From assembly GCA_020637555.1 (NCBI GenBank), contig JACKKF010000003.1, positions 62,001-126,000 on the forward strand: a stretch of DNA of 64,000 bases, written 5' to 3'. How positions within the stretch are numbered: position 1 is the first letter of the stretch; each line of letters starts with the position of its first letter. The DNA comes from Rhodobacter sp. (GTDB lineage: Bacteria > Pseudomonadota > Alphaproteobacteria > Rhodobacterales > Rhodobacteraceae). This document shows, piece by piece, positions 47,418-56,529 of this stretch. The notes below the pieces were generated by a model. It had not been told where the DNA came from. It did not search any database and saw nothing but the letters and a program-made list of their open reading frames with translations. A program made the position numbers and the translations under genes.

Positions 47418-48350
47418 TCAGTTGTCGGCCGGGGCCGCAGAGGGTGTCGTGGGGTCCGTCACCGTCATCGCGGCAGGCATCCCGCCCGGGTCGATCGCAT
47501 TGAGATAGCGGAAGAAATCGCTGTCCGGGCTCAGCACCATGGACGAATTCGCCCCGGTCAGCGCGCGCTCATAGGACATGAGCGACCGGCTGAACGCGAA
47601 GAATTCGGGATCGCGGCCAAAGGCTTCGGCGTAGATCCGGTTGCGCTGGGCGTCGGCTTCGCCGCGCACGATGTCGCCGTCGCGCCGGGCCGAGGACACC
47701 AGTTCGGTCACGGTCCGGTCCGCCTGCGCGCGCACGCGCTGGGCGGCCTCGTTGCCGCGCGCGATTTCGTCGGCGGCTTCGCGTTCGCGTTCGGCCCGCA
47801 TCCGCGCATAGGTCGCGGCAAGGTTCTGTTCGGGCAGGTCGGTGCGGGTCAGTCGCACGTCGATCACGTCGACGCCCAGCGACCGCGCCTCGCGCCGCGC
47901 GATATCGCGGATCTGGTTCATCAGCCCGGTGCGATCCTCGGACAGAACGGCGTTCGACGGCACGGACCCCAGAACCTCGCGGATGGCCGCGTTGAGGATC
48001 TGTTCGATCCGGCCCTGCGCCGCGCTGATGCCGACCGCGCCGACAGCCTGCCGGAACCGCTGCACATCGTCGATGCGCCAGCGCAGGAAGGCGTCGACCA
48101 CCAGCCGCCGGTCATCGGCGGGGGTCACTTCCAGCGGTTGGGATTGCAGCCCGAGAATGCGCGAATCGTAGCGGACGACCTCCTGGATGAAGGGGATACG
48201 GAAATAGAGCCCCGGCTCTGTCCGCACCTGCTTGACCTGACCGAATTGCAGCACGAGGGCGTTCTCGCGTTCATCGACGATGAACATGGACGAGAGCGCG
48301 ACCGCGCCGGCGATGATCACGGCGGGAATGACGAAGGAAAGGCGTTTCAT
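47418..48350 (-). CDS. hflC: HflC, regulator of the FtsH protease
   Basis: A 310-residue SPFH/prohibitin protein with one N-terminal membrane helix (about 6-25), a band-7 domain (ENALVLQFGQV to VDVIDVRLTRTDLPEQN) and a long coiled-coil. It assembles with HflK in the cytoplasmic membrane and modulates FtsH. The start overlaps the hflK stop in TGATG, so translation is coupled. Confidence 0.95.
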   Translation of the reverse strand: MKRLSFVIPAVIIAGAVALSSMFIVDERENALVLQFGQVKQVRTEPGLYFRIPFIQEVVRYDSRILGLQSQPLEVTPADDRRLVVDAFLRWRIDDVQRFRQAVGAVGISAAQGRIEQILNAAIREVLGSVPSNAVLSEDRTGLMNQIRDIARREARSLGVDVIDVRLTRTDLPEQNLAATYARMRAEREREAADEIARGNEAAQRVRAQADRTVTELVSSARRDGDIVRGEADAQRNRIYAEAFGRDPEFFAFSRSLMSYERALTGANSSMVLSPDSDFFRYLNAIDPGGMPAAMTVTDPTTPSAAPADN

Positions 48351-49548
48351 CAGTTGCTCCCCGCGTTCGCGGCGCTGTCGCGCATGTTGGACCCACCGGA
48401 CGACGCGGGCGCCGGTGTCCCACGCAGGCTTTCCAGCGGCAGATAGGGCACAACCCCCTGACCGCCGCCCTGGCCGCTGACCCCGTCCAGGATTGTCAGG
48501 TTCATGCCGCCCAGAACGCGTTCCATCGTTTCCAGATACATCCGTTCGCGGGTCACGCCGGGCGCGTTGCGGTATTCCTCCCAGACCGAGATGAAGCGGC
48601 TCGCCTCGCCCTCGGCGGTGTTGACGACTTCGGCGCGATAGGCTTCGGCCTGTTCGCGGATCTGCGCGGCCTCGCCCCGGGCGCCGGCCAGCACGCGGTT
48701 GGCGTAGGCATCGGCCTGCCGTTCCAGTCGGTCGCGTTCCTGACGGGCGGCCTGCACTTCGCGGAAGCTGTCGATCACCTCGCGCGGTGGGTCGGCGCGG
48801 TCAAAGTTGATGCGGATGACGTAGATACCGGATTCAGTAGCTGTCCAGGGACCTCTTGCACGGCGGTGCGCAACTCGGCCGCGATGGTGCCGCGGTCCCG
48901 GTTGAGGATCGGCGACAGCTCGGACCGTGCGATGATGTCGCGCATCGCCGATTCCGCCGCGGCGCGCACGGTGTTCGTGGGGTCGGCCAGGTTGAACAGG
49001 AACTTGCTGGGGTCCGAGATATTCCAGACCACCTGGAATTCGATATCCACCACGGCCTCGTCGCGGGTCAGCATCAGGCCGGAATCGAGCTGCGACCGCC
49101 CGGTGCCGACCTCGGTCACGCGTTCGGTTGTGGTCTGCACCACCTCGGCCCTGACAAAGGGCCAGGGGGCCAGATGGGGGCCGTCGTCCACGGTGCGGTA
49201 ATACTTGCCGAACATCAGTTCGACGCCACGCTCTTCCGGCTGAACCTGATAGAACGAGGCCCAGAGCCAGGCCGCGGCCAGAACCGCCACGCCAATGAGG
49301 ACACCGCGTCCGGTCAGGCCCGGGCCCGAGGGGCCACGCCCGCCGCCCGAACCCGAGCCGCTGCCGCCGCCCTGGCCGCCCATCAGAACCTTCAGCTTCT
49401 GCTGGCCCTTTTTCACCAGATCGTCGATTTCCGGGATCTGGGGACGTTCGGGGCCGTTGCCCCCGCCGCCCGGCGGGCGATTTCCGTCGCCGCCCGATCC
49501 GCCGCGGTTTCCACCGCCGCCCCAGGGGCCTCCACTGTTGCCTGACAT
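48350..49548 (-). pseudogene. hflK: HflK, interrupted by two one-base insertions
   Basis: A SPFH/prohibitin partner of HflC. The first part (MSGNSGGPWGGGGN, a Gly-rich cytoplasmic segment, one membrane helix near residue 80, then band-7) is open to about residue 240. The last part (INFDRADPPREVIDSFREVQAARQ to the stop) is in another frame. Between them an extra G near 48848 and an extra A at 48836 (plus-strand coordinates) shift the frame by two. Removing both restores 399 codons with no other change. Probably a sequence error. GGAGAG upstream supports the ATG. Confidence 0.9.
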
Positions 49549-49653
49549 GGCCTCTCCTTGGTTCAGGTCTGTCAATTCCGTGTCATCTGCCTGAATTGGG
49601 CACCCGTGCCCGGGATTCAAGGCGAAACACCATAGTTTCGGGGGGAACCGGGC

Positions 49654-51015
49654 TTAGCGCACGGGTTTGCGCAACAGCACCAGTTCCTCGCTCATGGTCG
49701 GGTGAACCGCGACGGTGCGGTCGAAATCCTCTTTGGTGGCGCCCATCTTGACCGCAACGGCGGCGATCTGGATCAATTCGCCGGCGCCGGGTGCGACGAT
49801 GTGGCAGCCCAGAACGCGGCGCGTGTCGGCACAGACCACCAGCTTGAACAGGGCCTTGGTCTCGGCATCGACAAAGGCGGCCTGCATCGGGCGGAAGCTG
49901 GCCATGTAGATTTCCACAGGGCCCTGCGCCCGCGCTTCGGCCTCGGTGAGGCCGACGGTGCCGGCCTCGGGGCGGGTGAAGACGGCGCTGGCGATATCGC
50001 TGTGATCGACGCGGACGCTCTGGCCGCCAAAGACGGTGTCGGCAAAGGCATGCCCCTCGCGGATGGCAACCGGCGTCAGCTGGATGCGACCGGTGACATC
50101 GCCCACGGCAAAGATCGACGGCACGTTGGTCTGCGACCACGCGTCGACCACGACAGCCCCCTGCGCGTCCAGCGTGACACCGGCCTGTTCCAGCCCCAGA
50201 CCGGCGGTGTTCGGAACCCGGCCCGTGGCAAACAGCACCGCCTCGAACTGGCGCGTGCGGCCCTGTGTGTCGGTGGCGCGGAACTGGCCGTTCTCCAGCT
50301 TCTCCAGCGAGGTCAGATCGGTATTCACTTCCAGGTGGATGCCTTGCTGCACCAGCGCGGCGGCGACATGGTCCTGCACGTCCTGGTCGAAGCCCCGCAG
50401 GATCTGCGCGCCGCGATACATCTGCGTGACCTGAACCCCCAGCCCCTGCAACAGGCTGGCCATCTCGCAGGCGATGAAACCGCCGCCCAGCACCAGCAGG
50501 TTCGCCGGCATCCGGTCCATCAGGAAGATGTCGTTCGAGGTCCAGCCCCCCAGGTCGCGGAAAGGTTCGGGGATGAACGGCGTGCCGCCGGTGGCGATCA
50601 GGATGTGCTTTGCCGTCACGCTGCGCCCGTCCGCCAGAGCGACCGTGTGGGGATCGCGGAGGGTGGCGCGCATCGGGTAGATGGTGACACCCGCACCCTC
50701 GGCGTTGCGGGTATAGATGCTTTCCAGCCGGTTCAGTTCGGCGTGCAGCCGCGTGCGAAAGGTCGGCCAGTCGAAACGGCCCTTTTCCACCTGCCAGCCG
50801 TAAAGCGCGCCCTCGTCCATCGCGGCGCCGTGGGCGGCGGCAAAGACCATCAGCTTTTTCGGCACGCATCCGCGAATGACGCAGGTGCCGCCCATGCGGT
50901 ATTCCTCGGCCATGGCGACCTTGGCGCCGTGTTCGCTGGCGGCGATGCGGGCCGCCCGCACCCCGCCCGAGCCCCCGCCGATGACGAAGAGGTCATAGTC
51001 GAACTGGGTGGTCAT
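49654..51015 (-). CDS. gor: Glutathione-disulfide reductase
   Basis: A 453-residue FAD enzyme that reduces GSSG with NADPH. The redox motif GGTCVIRGCVPKKL, the FAD site IGGGSGGVRAA, the second dinucleotide site LGGGFIACEMASLL, and the C-terminal HPTMSEELV (catalytic His) are present. The charged motif for NADPH resembles that of glutathione reductases of this group. GGAG precedes ATG 51015. It is followed by no linked gene. Confidence 0.93.
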   Translation of the reverse strand: MTTQFDYDLFVIGGGSGGVRAARIAASEHGAKVAMAEEYRMGGTCVIRGCVPKKLMVFAAAHGAAMDEGALYGWQVEKGRFDWPTFRTRLHAELNRLESIYTRNAEGAGVTIYPMRATLRDPHTVALADGRSVTAKHILIATGGTPFIPEPFRDLGGWTSNDIFLMDRMPANLLVLGGGFIACEMASLLQGLGVQVTQMYRGAQILRGFDQDVQDHVAAALVQQGIHLEVNTDLTSLEKLENGQFRATDTQGRTRQFEAVLFATGRVPNTAGLGLEQAGVTLDAQGAVVVDAWSQTNVPSIFAVGDVTGRIQLTPVAIREGHAFADTVFGGQSVRVDHSDIASAVFTRPEAGTVGLTEAEARAQGPVEIYMASFRPMQAAFVDAETKALFKLVVCADTRRVLGCHIVAPGAGELIQIAAVAVKMGATKEDFDRTVAVHPTMSEELVLLRKPVR

Positions 51016-51083
51016 GGTGGGCTCCGTGCATTCGGTCTCTGGTCGTCCCTTACCTATGCCGCCGGGGCCGGAAACCCAAGGGG

Positions 51084-53243
51084 TCAGGTGACACGCAACG
51101 CGGGTCGGCTGTCCAGCGGTGACACCGTGCCGATCCGCGCCGCGCGATACCCGGCCCGGGACAGGCGGGCCAGCAGGTCGGGCACCGTGTCGGCCGGGAC
51201 GGCGGCCAGCAATCCGCCGGCGGTCTGCGGGTCGAACAGCAGCGCGGCGCGCGGGGTCCGCGGGGCCGCGATCCGTCCGACCAGCGCCGCCCGGTTCGCC
51301 GGGGCTATGGTCGAGGCCACGCCCGCCTCGGCCAGCGCCTCGGCCCCCGGGAACACGGGAACCCCGGCGAGGTCGATCTCGGCCCCGACCGTGCCCGCCC
51401 GCAGCATCTCGTCCAGATGGCCGGCCAGACCGAAGCCGGTCACGTCCGTCATCGCCGTCGCGACCGGCGACAGGATCGCCGATGCCGCGCCTTGTGACTG
51501 GGTCAGGAAGGGCCAGAGCGCGGCGATGTCCCGTCCGTCCGCGCATTTCTGCATCTCGGCCGCCAGAAGCGTGCCCGAACCGATGGGTTTCGTGAGCACC
51601 AGCGCATCGCCGGGCTGCGCGCCGCCCTTGGTCAGCACGCGGGGGCCGGCCAGCCCCGTGACGGTCAGTCCGATGGTGAGTTCAGCGCCCTGTGTCGTGT
51701 GTCCGCCCGCGATGCTGGCACCGGCGGTCGCCAGTACCTCGGCCACGCCGGCCATGATCTCGGCCAGGGTCCGGGTCTGCAGCGGTTCGGAAAGACGGGG
51801 CAGGATCAATTGCACCAGGGCCGCCTGCGGGATTGCCCCCATCGCCCAGATATCACCGAGGGCATGCACCGTGGCGATCCTGGCCATCAGCCAGGGATCA
51901 TCGGTCACGGCACGCAGATGGTCGGTGGCGATCACCTGGCGCGCGCCTCCGACAGCCAGGACGGCAGCGTCATCGCCCGCGCCCAGTTCCACGGCGTCCG
52001 AGGCGGCGAGCCCCTGCAGGGCCGTGCGCAAGGCGTCCGGGCCGACCTTGGCGCCGCAGCCGCCGCACATCGGTTTGGTGCCCAGGGCCTCGGCCAGGCC
52101 CAGCGCGTGGGGGCGGGGCAGGGCGGGCGCGGGCATGACCGGCAGCGTCTGGCACATGCGCATGAACTTGCGGTCGATGCGGTCCTTGATGCGCCACAGC
52201 CAGGCACCCGACAGCGGCAGCCCCCATTTGTCGGCCAGGGCCTGCTTGCCCCCCAGCGAGATCAGTTTCAGATAGTCGCGCTGCGGATGGTAGGCGCGCA
52301 ACGCCCCGCCCGAAAGCGCGGCGCGGAAATTGTGCAGCAGGATCGGGGCCTGCCGCACCGCATAGACACCGGCCTTGGCGCGGGGACTGTCGCGCATGTG
52401 GGCGCAGTCGCCCGCCGCGAACACCTCAGGGTGCGAGACCGAGCGCAGCATCGGGTCCACGGTCACAAACCCGTCGGTCAGATGCAGGCCGGTTTCGGTC
52501 AGCCAGTCCTGCGGCCGGCTGCCTGCCGCGCCCAGAACGAAATCGGCCGGAACGCGCGTGCCATCGGCCAGCGTGATGCCCTGCGCATCGACCGCCACCG
52601 CGTTGCCAGGGCGCAGCATGATCCCGCACGCATCGAGGCGCGACAGCAGCAGGTTGCGGGCCGCGCGGCCCAGATGGGGCAGCGGCCGGTCGCGTTCGAT
52701 CAGGGTGATCGCGGCTTTCGGCATCCGGTGCTGCATCGCCAGCGCCAGTTCCACCCCGCCAACCCCTGCGCCCAGAATGGCGATGGACGCGCGCGTCTCG
52801 CCGGTGTCGGCGACAAAGCGCGCCCAGCGTTCCGAATATCCCCCCAGCGGTTTCGCGGCGATGCCGTAGTCCATGAAACCGGGCAGCTCCGGCAGGTTCG
52901 AGGTGATGCCGACATCGATCGAGGCGATGTCATAGGCGATCGGCGGGCGCCCCGGAACGCGCACTGTCCTGGCCACCGGATCGAGCCCCGTCGCACGCCC
53001 GAGCACCAGCCGCGCGCCCGCGTTTCGCGCCAGCGCGACCAGGTTCATCTCCAGGTCGGCGCGCGCGTAATGCCCGGCAATGTGGCCCGGCAGCATCCCC
53101 GTGTAGGGCGCGGTGGGATTCGGGTCGATCACGGTCAGCCGGGCGCCGGGCAACGGGTCCATCGCCCATTTCAGCAGCACGAGCGCATGGGCGTGGCCGC
53201 CGCCGACAAGGACGAGATCGCGGGTCTGGGGCAAGGTCTGCAT
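51084..53243 (-). CDS. selD: Ndh-SelD fusion (NADH-dehydrogenase-like domain plus selenide, water dikinase)
   Basis: A 719-residue protein. Residues 1-380 are a pyridine nucleotide-disulfide oxidoreductase (LVLVGGGHAHALVLL and LGAGVGGVELALAM) of the NDH-2/sulfide-quinone reductase type. Residues 385-719 are a complete selenophosphate synthetase with CGGCGAK (Cys 396 and Lys 399 align with E. coli Cys 17 and Lys 20), ELGAGDDAAVL, GGHTTQGAEL and GFGLAGHL. The fusion is known in several bacteria and in algae and should supply selenophosphate for selenocysteine or selenouridine. No selA, selB, tRNA-Sec or ybbB-like gene lies in the window. The oxidoreductase half may prepare reduced selenium. Confidence 0.92.
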   Translation of the reverse strand: MQTLPQTRDLVLVGGGHAHALVLLKWAMDPLPGARLTVIDPNPTAPYTGMLPGHIAGHYARADLEMNLVALARNAGARLVLGRATGLDPVARTVRVPGRPPIAYDIASIDVGITSNLPELPGFMDYGIAAKPLGGYSERWARFVADTGETRASIAILGAGVGGVELALAMQHRMPKAAITLIERDRPLPHLGRAARNLLLSRLDACGIMLRPGNAVAVDAQGITLADGTRVPADFVLGAAGSRPQDWLTETGLHLTDGFVTVDPMLRSVSHPEVFAAGDCAHMRDSPRAKAGVYAVRQAPILLHNFRAALSGGALRAYHPQRDYLKLISLGGKQALADKWGLPLSGAWLWRIKDRIDRKFMRMCQTLPVMPAPALPRPHALGLAEALGTKPMCGGCGAKVGPDALRTALQGLAASDAVELGAGDDAAVLAVGGARQVIATDHLRAVTDDPWLMARIATVHALGDIWAMGAIPQAALVQLILPRLSEPLQTRTLAEIMAGVAEVLATAGASIAGGHTTQGAELTIGLTVTGLAGPRVLTKGGAQPGDALVLTKPIGSGTLLAAEMQKCADGRDIAALWPFLTQSQGAASAILSPVATAMTDVTGFGLAGHLDEMLRAGTVGAEIDLAGVPVFPGAEALAEAGVASTIAPANRAALVGRIAAPRTPRAALLFDPQTAGGLLAAVPADTVPDLLARLSRAGYRAARIGTVSPLDSRPALRVT

Positions 53244-53371
53244 GGGGCCTCCGTTTGGACCTGACAGCTAGCGCGCGACGCGCCTGGATGCGAGCGGACA
53301 AAGCGCCGCTGGCACGCTCGATTTCCCTCTTGACGCCATCCGGGCTGTGGCCTAGGAAGCCGCCACTCCGG

Positions 53372-53448
53372 GGCGGAGTAGCTCAGTTGGTTAGAGCAGC
53401 GGAATCATAATCCGCGTGTCGGGGGTTCAAGTCCCTCCTCCGCTACCA
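53372..53448 (+). tRNA. tRNA-Met (CAT), elongator type
   Basis: A 77-base cloverleaf including CCA. The anticodon stem GCGGA/TCCGC encloses the loop ATCATAA, with anticodon CAT. The T-arm is GGGGGTTCAAGTCCCTC. G1 faces U72, and the three GC pairs at the anticodon-stem base of the initiator tRNA are absent, so it is the elongator and not the initiator; tRNA-Ile2 is less likely from the acceptor sequence. Confidence 0.9.
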
Positions 53449-53666
53449 GAATTTCCCAGACAGTTTGACCTTTCATCCTGACAGCAGGGTCGATCTGTCG
53501 GGCGTTTCATGGCCTTCTTTCGCGGATCGCCGAGCCGGACGGTTGCGTCGCCTTGGGTGCGTCACCGGGGCCCGCGCGCCCGGTCTGCCAGTCCCCCCGG
53601 GTGGCCCCCAGATGGCGCGCGCAACGAAAAGGGCCCGAGCCTTGCGGCTCAAGCCCCTGAATTCGA

Positions 53667-53743
53667 TGGTACCGCCTCCCCGGCTCGAACGGGGGACCTC
53701 TAGATCCACAATCTAGCGCTCTAACCAACTGAGCTAAGGCGGC
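53667..53743 (-). tRNA. tRNA-His (GTG)
   Basis: A 77-base cloverleaf with encoded CCA. The anticodon stem CTAGA/TCTAG encloses TTGTGGA, anticodon GTG. The base preceding G1 is T, so the universal G-1 of tRNA-His is not encoded, and the discriminator is A73 and not C73. This is the atypical alphaproteobacterial tRNA-His described earlier in this class, whose HisRS has adapted to it. Confidence 0.93.
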
Positions 53744-53794
53744 ATGTGCGGGCCGTTTAGCGGTCCGCGTGGGCAATTGCAAGAGGGCAAAGGA

Positions 53795-54271
53795 TCAGAG
53801 ATCACGCTCCCATATCTGGGCCACGACATCCTGCCCGAACGAGCGTTTGGCCTCGCTTTCGATCAGCCGGAACTGGTTGCGCGCGTAGAGACGGCCCGCG
53901 GCAACATGGCTTTCGTGGGTCCACAGCCGAATCCGCCGATACCCCGCCGCGCGGGCGAAATCGAGGGCCGTTTCCAGCATCCGTTGCGCCAGTCCGGTGC
54001 CGCGCGCGGCGGGTTCCAGCAGGACAAGGCGCAGCTTGGCGGTCTGCGTGTCCTCCTCGACCACAAAGATTGACCCGACCCGCGCGTCACCGTCCCAGGC
54101 GATCCAGCCCTGATCGCGGCCGGGAACCTGTTGCGCCAGGAAATCGCCGAGGATCTCGCGCACGAGCAGCGGGAAGGTCTCGTCAAAGCCTTCCTCCTCG
54201 GCATAGAGCGCGCCGTGGCGGTCGACCAGCCAGTCGGTATCGTCAGGGGTGAAAGGGCGCAGCGTGACCAT
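53795..54271 (-). CDS. GNAT-family N-acetyltransferase
   Basis: A 158-residue acetyltransferase with the acetyl-CoA motif ARGTGLAQRMLETALDFARAAGYRRIRLWTH. GSIFVVEEDTQTAKLRLVLLEP forms the preceding strands. The substrate is unknown. It is divergent from the DUF6324-type gene. Confidence 0.87.
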   Translation of the reverse strand: MVTLRPFTPDDTDWLVDRHGALYAEEEGFDETFPLLVREILGDFLAQQVPGRDQGWIAWDGDARVGSIFVVEEDTQTAKLRLVLLEPAARGTGLAQRMLETALDFARAAGYRRIRLWTHESHVAAGRLYARNQFRLIESEAKRSFGQDVVAQIWERDL

Positions 54272-54369
54272 GACCGAAAGCTGCGGTGCTCTGCTGCGGC
54301 TGTCAAGCGCGCTTGCGTGCCGGGGCGCGGCGCGCTACGGAACCAGGGATCAAGCATTTGGGGGCCGAG

Positions 54370-54594
54370 ATGGGTATCAACACGCAAAGCGACATCGCCG
54401 CCGACTTGCAGATCGGGCCGACCTCGGCTGGCATGGTGCGCATCTATGTCGAAGCCGACGGCATCGAACTGCCGCTCGATTTCGACCCGGATGAAGCGGA
54501 CGAGATCGCCGAGGAACTGCGCAGCGCCGCCGAGGCTGCGCGCGCCCTGCGGTCTGACGCGAAGCCCGGTGCGAAGCCCGGCAAGAAACGCTGA
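54370..54594 (+). CDS. Small conserved protein of the DUF6324 type
   Basis: A 74-residue acidic protein starting MGINTQSDIAADLQIGPT, with GMVRIYVEADGIELPLDFDPDEADEIAEELR and a Lys-rich tail with a repeated GAKPGKK element. I recall near-identical small proteins across Rhodobacteraceae (DUF6324). No function is known. Longer in-frame starts are not family-like. Confidence 0.75.
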   Translation: MGINTQSDIAADLQIGPTSAGMVRIYVEADGIELPLDFDPDEADEIAEELRSAAEAARALRSDAKPGAKPGKKR

Positions 54595-54607
54595 TCTGGG
54601 AGAGGGT

Positions 54608-54700
54608 GAGAGACCGGACACGACCCAGACGGGATTCGTTGCGGCTGCTTCCTTCCGGACCTGACCGAGTTGGCGAAATGCCTGCCCGCGCCGATCTCTC
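54608..54700 (-). ncRNA. ffs: SRP RNA (small, 4.5S type)
   Basis: On the minus strand, the domain IV consensus GGTCAGGTCCGGAAGGAAGCAGCC is unmistakable (its two halves flank the GGAA tetraloop). The flanking strands GAGAGATCGGCGCG and CGTGTCCGGTCTCTC pair to close a rod of about 93 nt. The exact ends are estimated from the stem. Confidence 0.9.
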
Positions 54701-54811
54701 GGGGCCCATCTATGCATCAAGGCCCCGCGATGCAAGCCCGATTCTGCGCGCCGAGTTGCGCAGACCGGGCGATCTGCGATACTCGCCACCCCCGGGACAC
54801 TGTCAGGCACC

Positions 54812-55426
54812 ATGAGCAAACGCGGCTATCATCACGGCAATCTGCGTCAGGCCCTGGTCGAGGCGGCGCTGGACCTGATCGCTGAAAAGGGTCCCACGGG
54901 CTTCACCATGGCCGAGGCCGCGAAACGCGCCGACGTTTCGGCCGCGGCCCCCTATCGCCATTTTGCTGGTCGCGACGATCTGATCGCCGAGGTCGCGACG
55001 CAGGGGTATGACCTCTTTGCCGATGTGCTGGACTATGCCTATGACGGCGGAAAGCCCTCGCCGCTGGCCGCGTTCGAGGCCGTGGGGCGCGCTTATCTGG
55101 CCTTTGCCCGCAAATATCCCGGACATTACATGGCGATGTTCGAATCGGGCGTTTCGGTGAACCAGACCACGGATCTGGCCCGCGCTGCCGACCGCGCGAC
55201 ACGGGTTCTGACCCGGGCCGCCGACGCGCTGTCCGCGCGGATCCCGGCCGACCGCCGACCCCCGCCCGCCATGTTCGCCGCCCATATCAACGCCATGAGC
55301 CACGGCATTGTCGAACTCTATGCACGCGGCAAACCGGGCGGGCGGACGCCTTTCACGCCTGAGGAACTGCTGGAAACCGGGATCGGTATCTATCTGCGCG
55401 GCCTGGGCCTGATCGCCCCGGACTGA
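54812..55426 (+). CDS. TetR/AcrR-family transcriptional regulator
   Basis: A 204-residue regulator with an N-terminal TetR HTH (GYHHGNLRQALVEAALDLIAEKGPTGFTMAEAAKRADVSAAAPYRHFAGRDDLIAEVA, given in parts of the first 65 residues) and a C-terminal TetR_C_33-like (WHG) domain. No adjacent target is evident. The stop is 6 bases from the stop of the WYL gene. Confidence 0.9.
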   Translation: MSKRGYHHGNLRQALVEAALDLIAEKGPTGFTMAEAAKRADVSAAAPYRHFAGRDDLIAEVATQGYDLFADVLDYAYDGGKPSPLAAFEAVGRAYLAFARKYPGHYMAMFESGVSVNQTTDLARAADRATRVLTRAADALSARIPADRRPPPAMFAAHINAMSHGIVELYARGKPGGRTPFTPEELLETGIGIYLRGLGLIAPD

Positions 55427-55431
55427 CACCG

Positions 55432-56424
55432 TCAAGGCAGTGCGTCGAAATCCCGGCGTTGCCAGTCCGCGGTCAGGGCACGCAGGCCCTCGGGGGCCAG
55501 GACCTCGACCTTGTCGCCCCATTGATAGAGGTGCCAGGCCATCTCGAGCCAGCCGCTGGCGCAGAAGCGCACCGTCAGCGCCCCGTCCGGTTCACGGGTC
55601 AATTCCTGGCGGGGGTGGAACACGAAGGAACCGGCCACGTCCGCGACCTCGGGCGCGAACCGCCAGACGACCGGGCCATATTCGGCCTCGGAGTGGTAGG
55701 ACCCGAAGGCGCGGGCACTGTGGTCGGCAAGGTCGAAATCGTCGCGGCGCGAGAACAGCTCGGGCAGCAGGCGCGCCGAGGTCATCCGGTCCAGCCGGAA
55801 ATGGCGCGGTGCCGTGTCCTTGTCGGGTTCGAACGCGACCAGATAGCGCCGCACGCCCAGGATCAGCCCATAGGGATCGACGGCGCGTTCACGCGGGGCG
55901 GTGTCGGTGGGGCCCTGATACCCGATCAACAGGCGAAACGGTCCTTTCAGCGCCTCGACGATGGTATCCAGCAGGCGCGGCTCGACCGGAATGCGCGGAC
56001 CCGGACGCGAGGCATAGCCATGAGCCTCGAGCACGGCCTCGGCGTCCGCTTCGGCCCGGCGCGCATGGGGGCGGGGCAGGGTCGCCAGCAGCCGGTCTCT
56101 CAGCGATTCGAGCGCGCGCACGTCGTTGTCGGCCCCTTCGCGCCGGGCGCGGCGGATGGACATGTCCAGCGCCACCAGCTCGCTGTCACGCAGACCCTGA
56201 AGCCGCAAAAGGCGCGTGTCCCGCAGGCGCCAGTGCTTGCGGCGGGACTCGTCGGTGAACACCTCGACCGCGTCAAAGGCATCTTCCAGGGCGCGTGCCA
56301 TGCGCTGCGCGGTCCGATGATCCGAGCCGAACTCTTCGGTGATCTCGGCCAGCGTCACACCGGCGTGACGCGACGCCGCCATCTCGGCCAACCGCAGCAG
56401 ATCCCGGGCTTTGGCAAGTGACAT
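55432..56424 (-). CDS. WYL-domain HTH regulator
   Basis: A 330-residue regulator with an N-terminal HTH (about 1-60, TLAEITEEFGSDHRTAQRMARALE), a WYL domain from about residue 145 (GYQGPTDTAPRERAVDPYGLILGVRRYLVAFEP) and a WCX-like C-terminal extension. The eponymous W-Y-L reads R-Y-L. WYL proteins sense ligands, often nucleic-acid derived, and regulate DNA repair or defence loci. The gene is divergent from the first winged-helix-like gene with 105 bases between, so that gene is a possible target. GGAG precedes ATG 56424. Confidence 0.86.
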   Translation of the reverse strand: MSLAKARDLLRLAEMAASRHAGVTLAEITEEFGSDHRTAQRMARALEDAFDAVEVFTDESRRKHWRLRDTRLLRLQGLRDSELVALDMSIRRARREGADNDVRALESLRDRLLATLPRPHARRAEADAEAVLEAHGYASRPGPRIPVEPRLLDTIVEALKGPFRLLIGYQGPTDTAPRERAVDPYGLILGVRRYLVAFEPDKDTAPRHFRLDRMTSARLLPELFSRRDDFDLADHSARAFGSYHSEAEYGPVVWRFAPEVADVAGSFVFHPRQELTREPDGALTVRFCASGWLEMAWHLYQWGDKVEVLAPEGLRALTADWQRRDFDALP

Positions 56425-56529
56425 GGCAGCTCCATGACAGGAATTGACGTGGAGCGACGGTATATGAGGAGAAGGCCGGCGACAACGACTGGCCGAGCGC
56501 AAGGCACAAACAAAAAAAGGCGACAAGAT

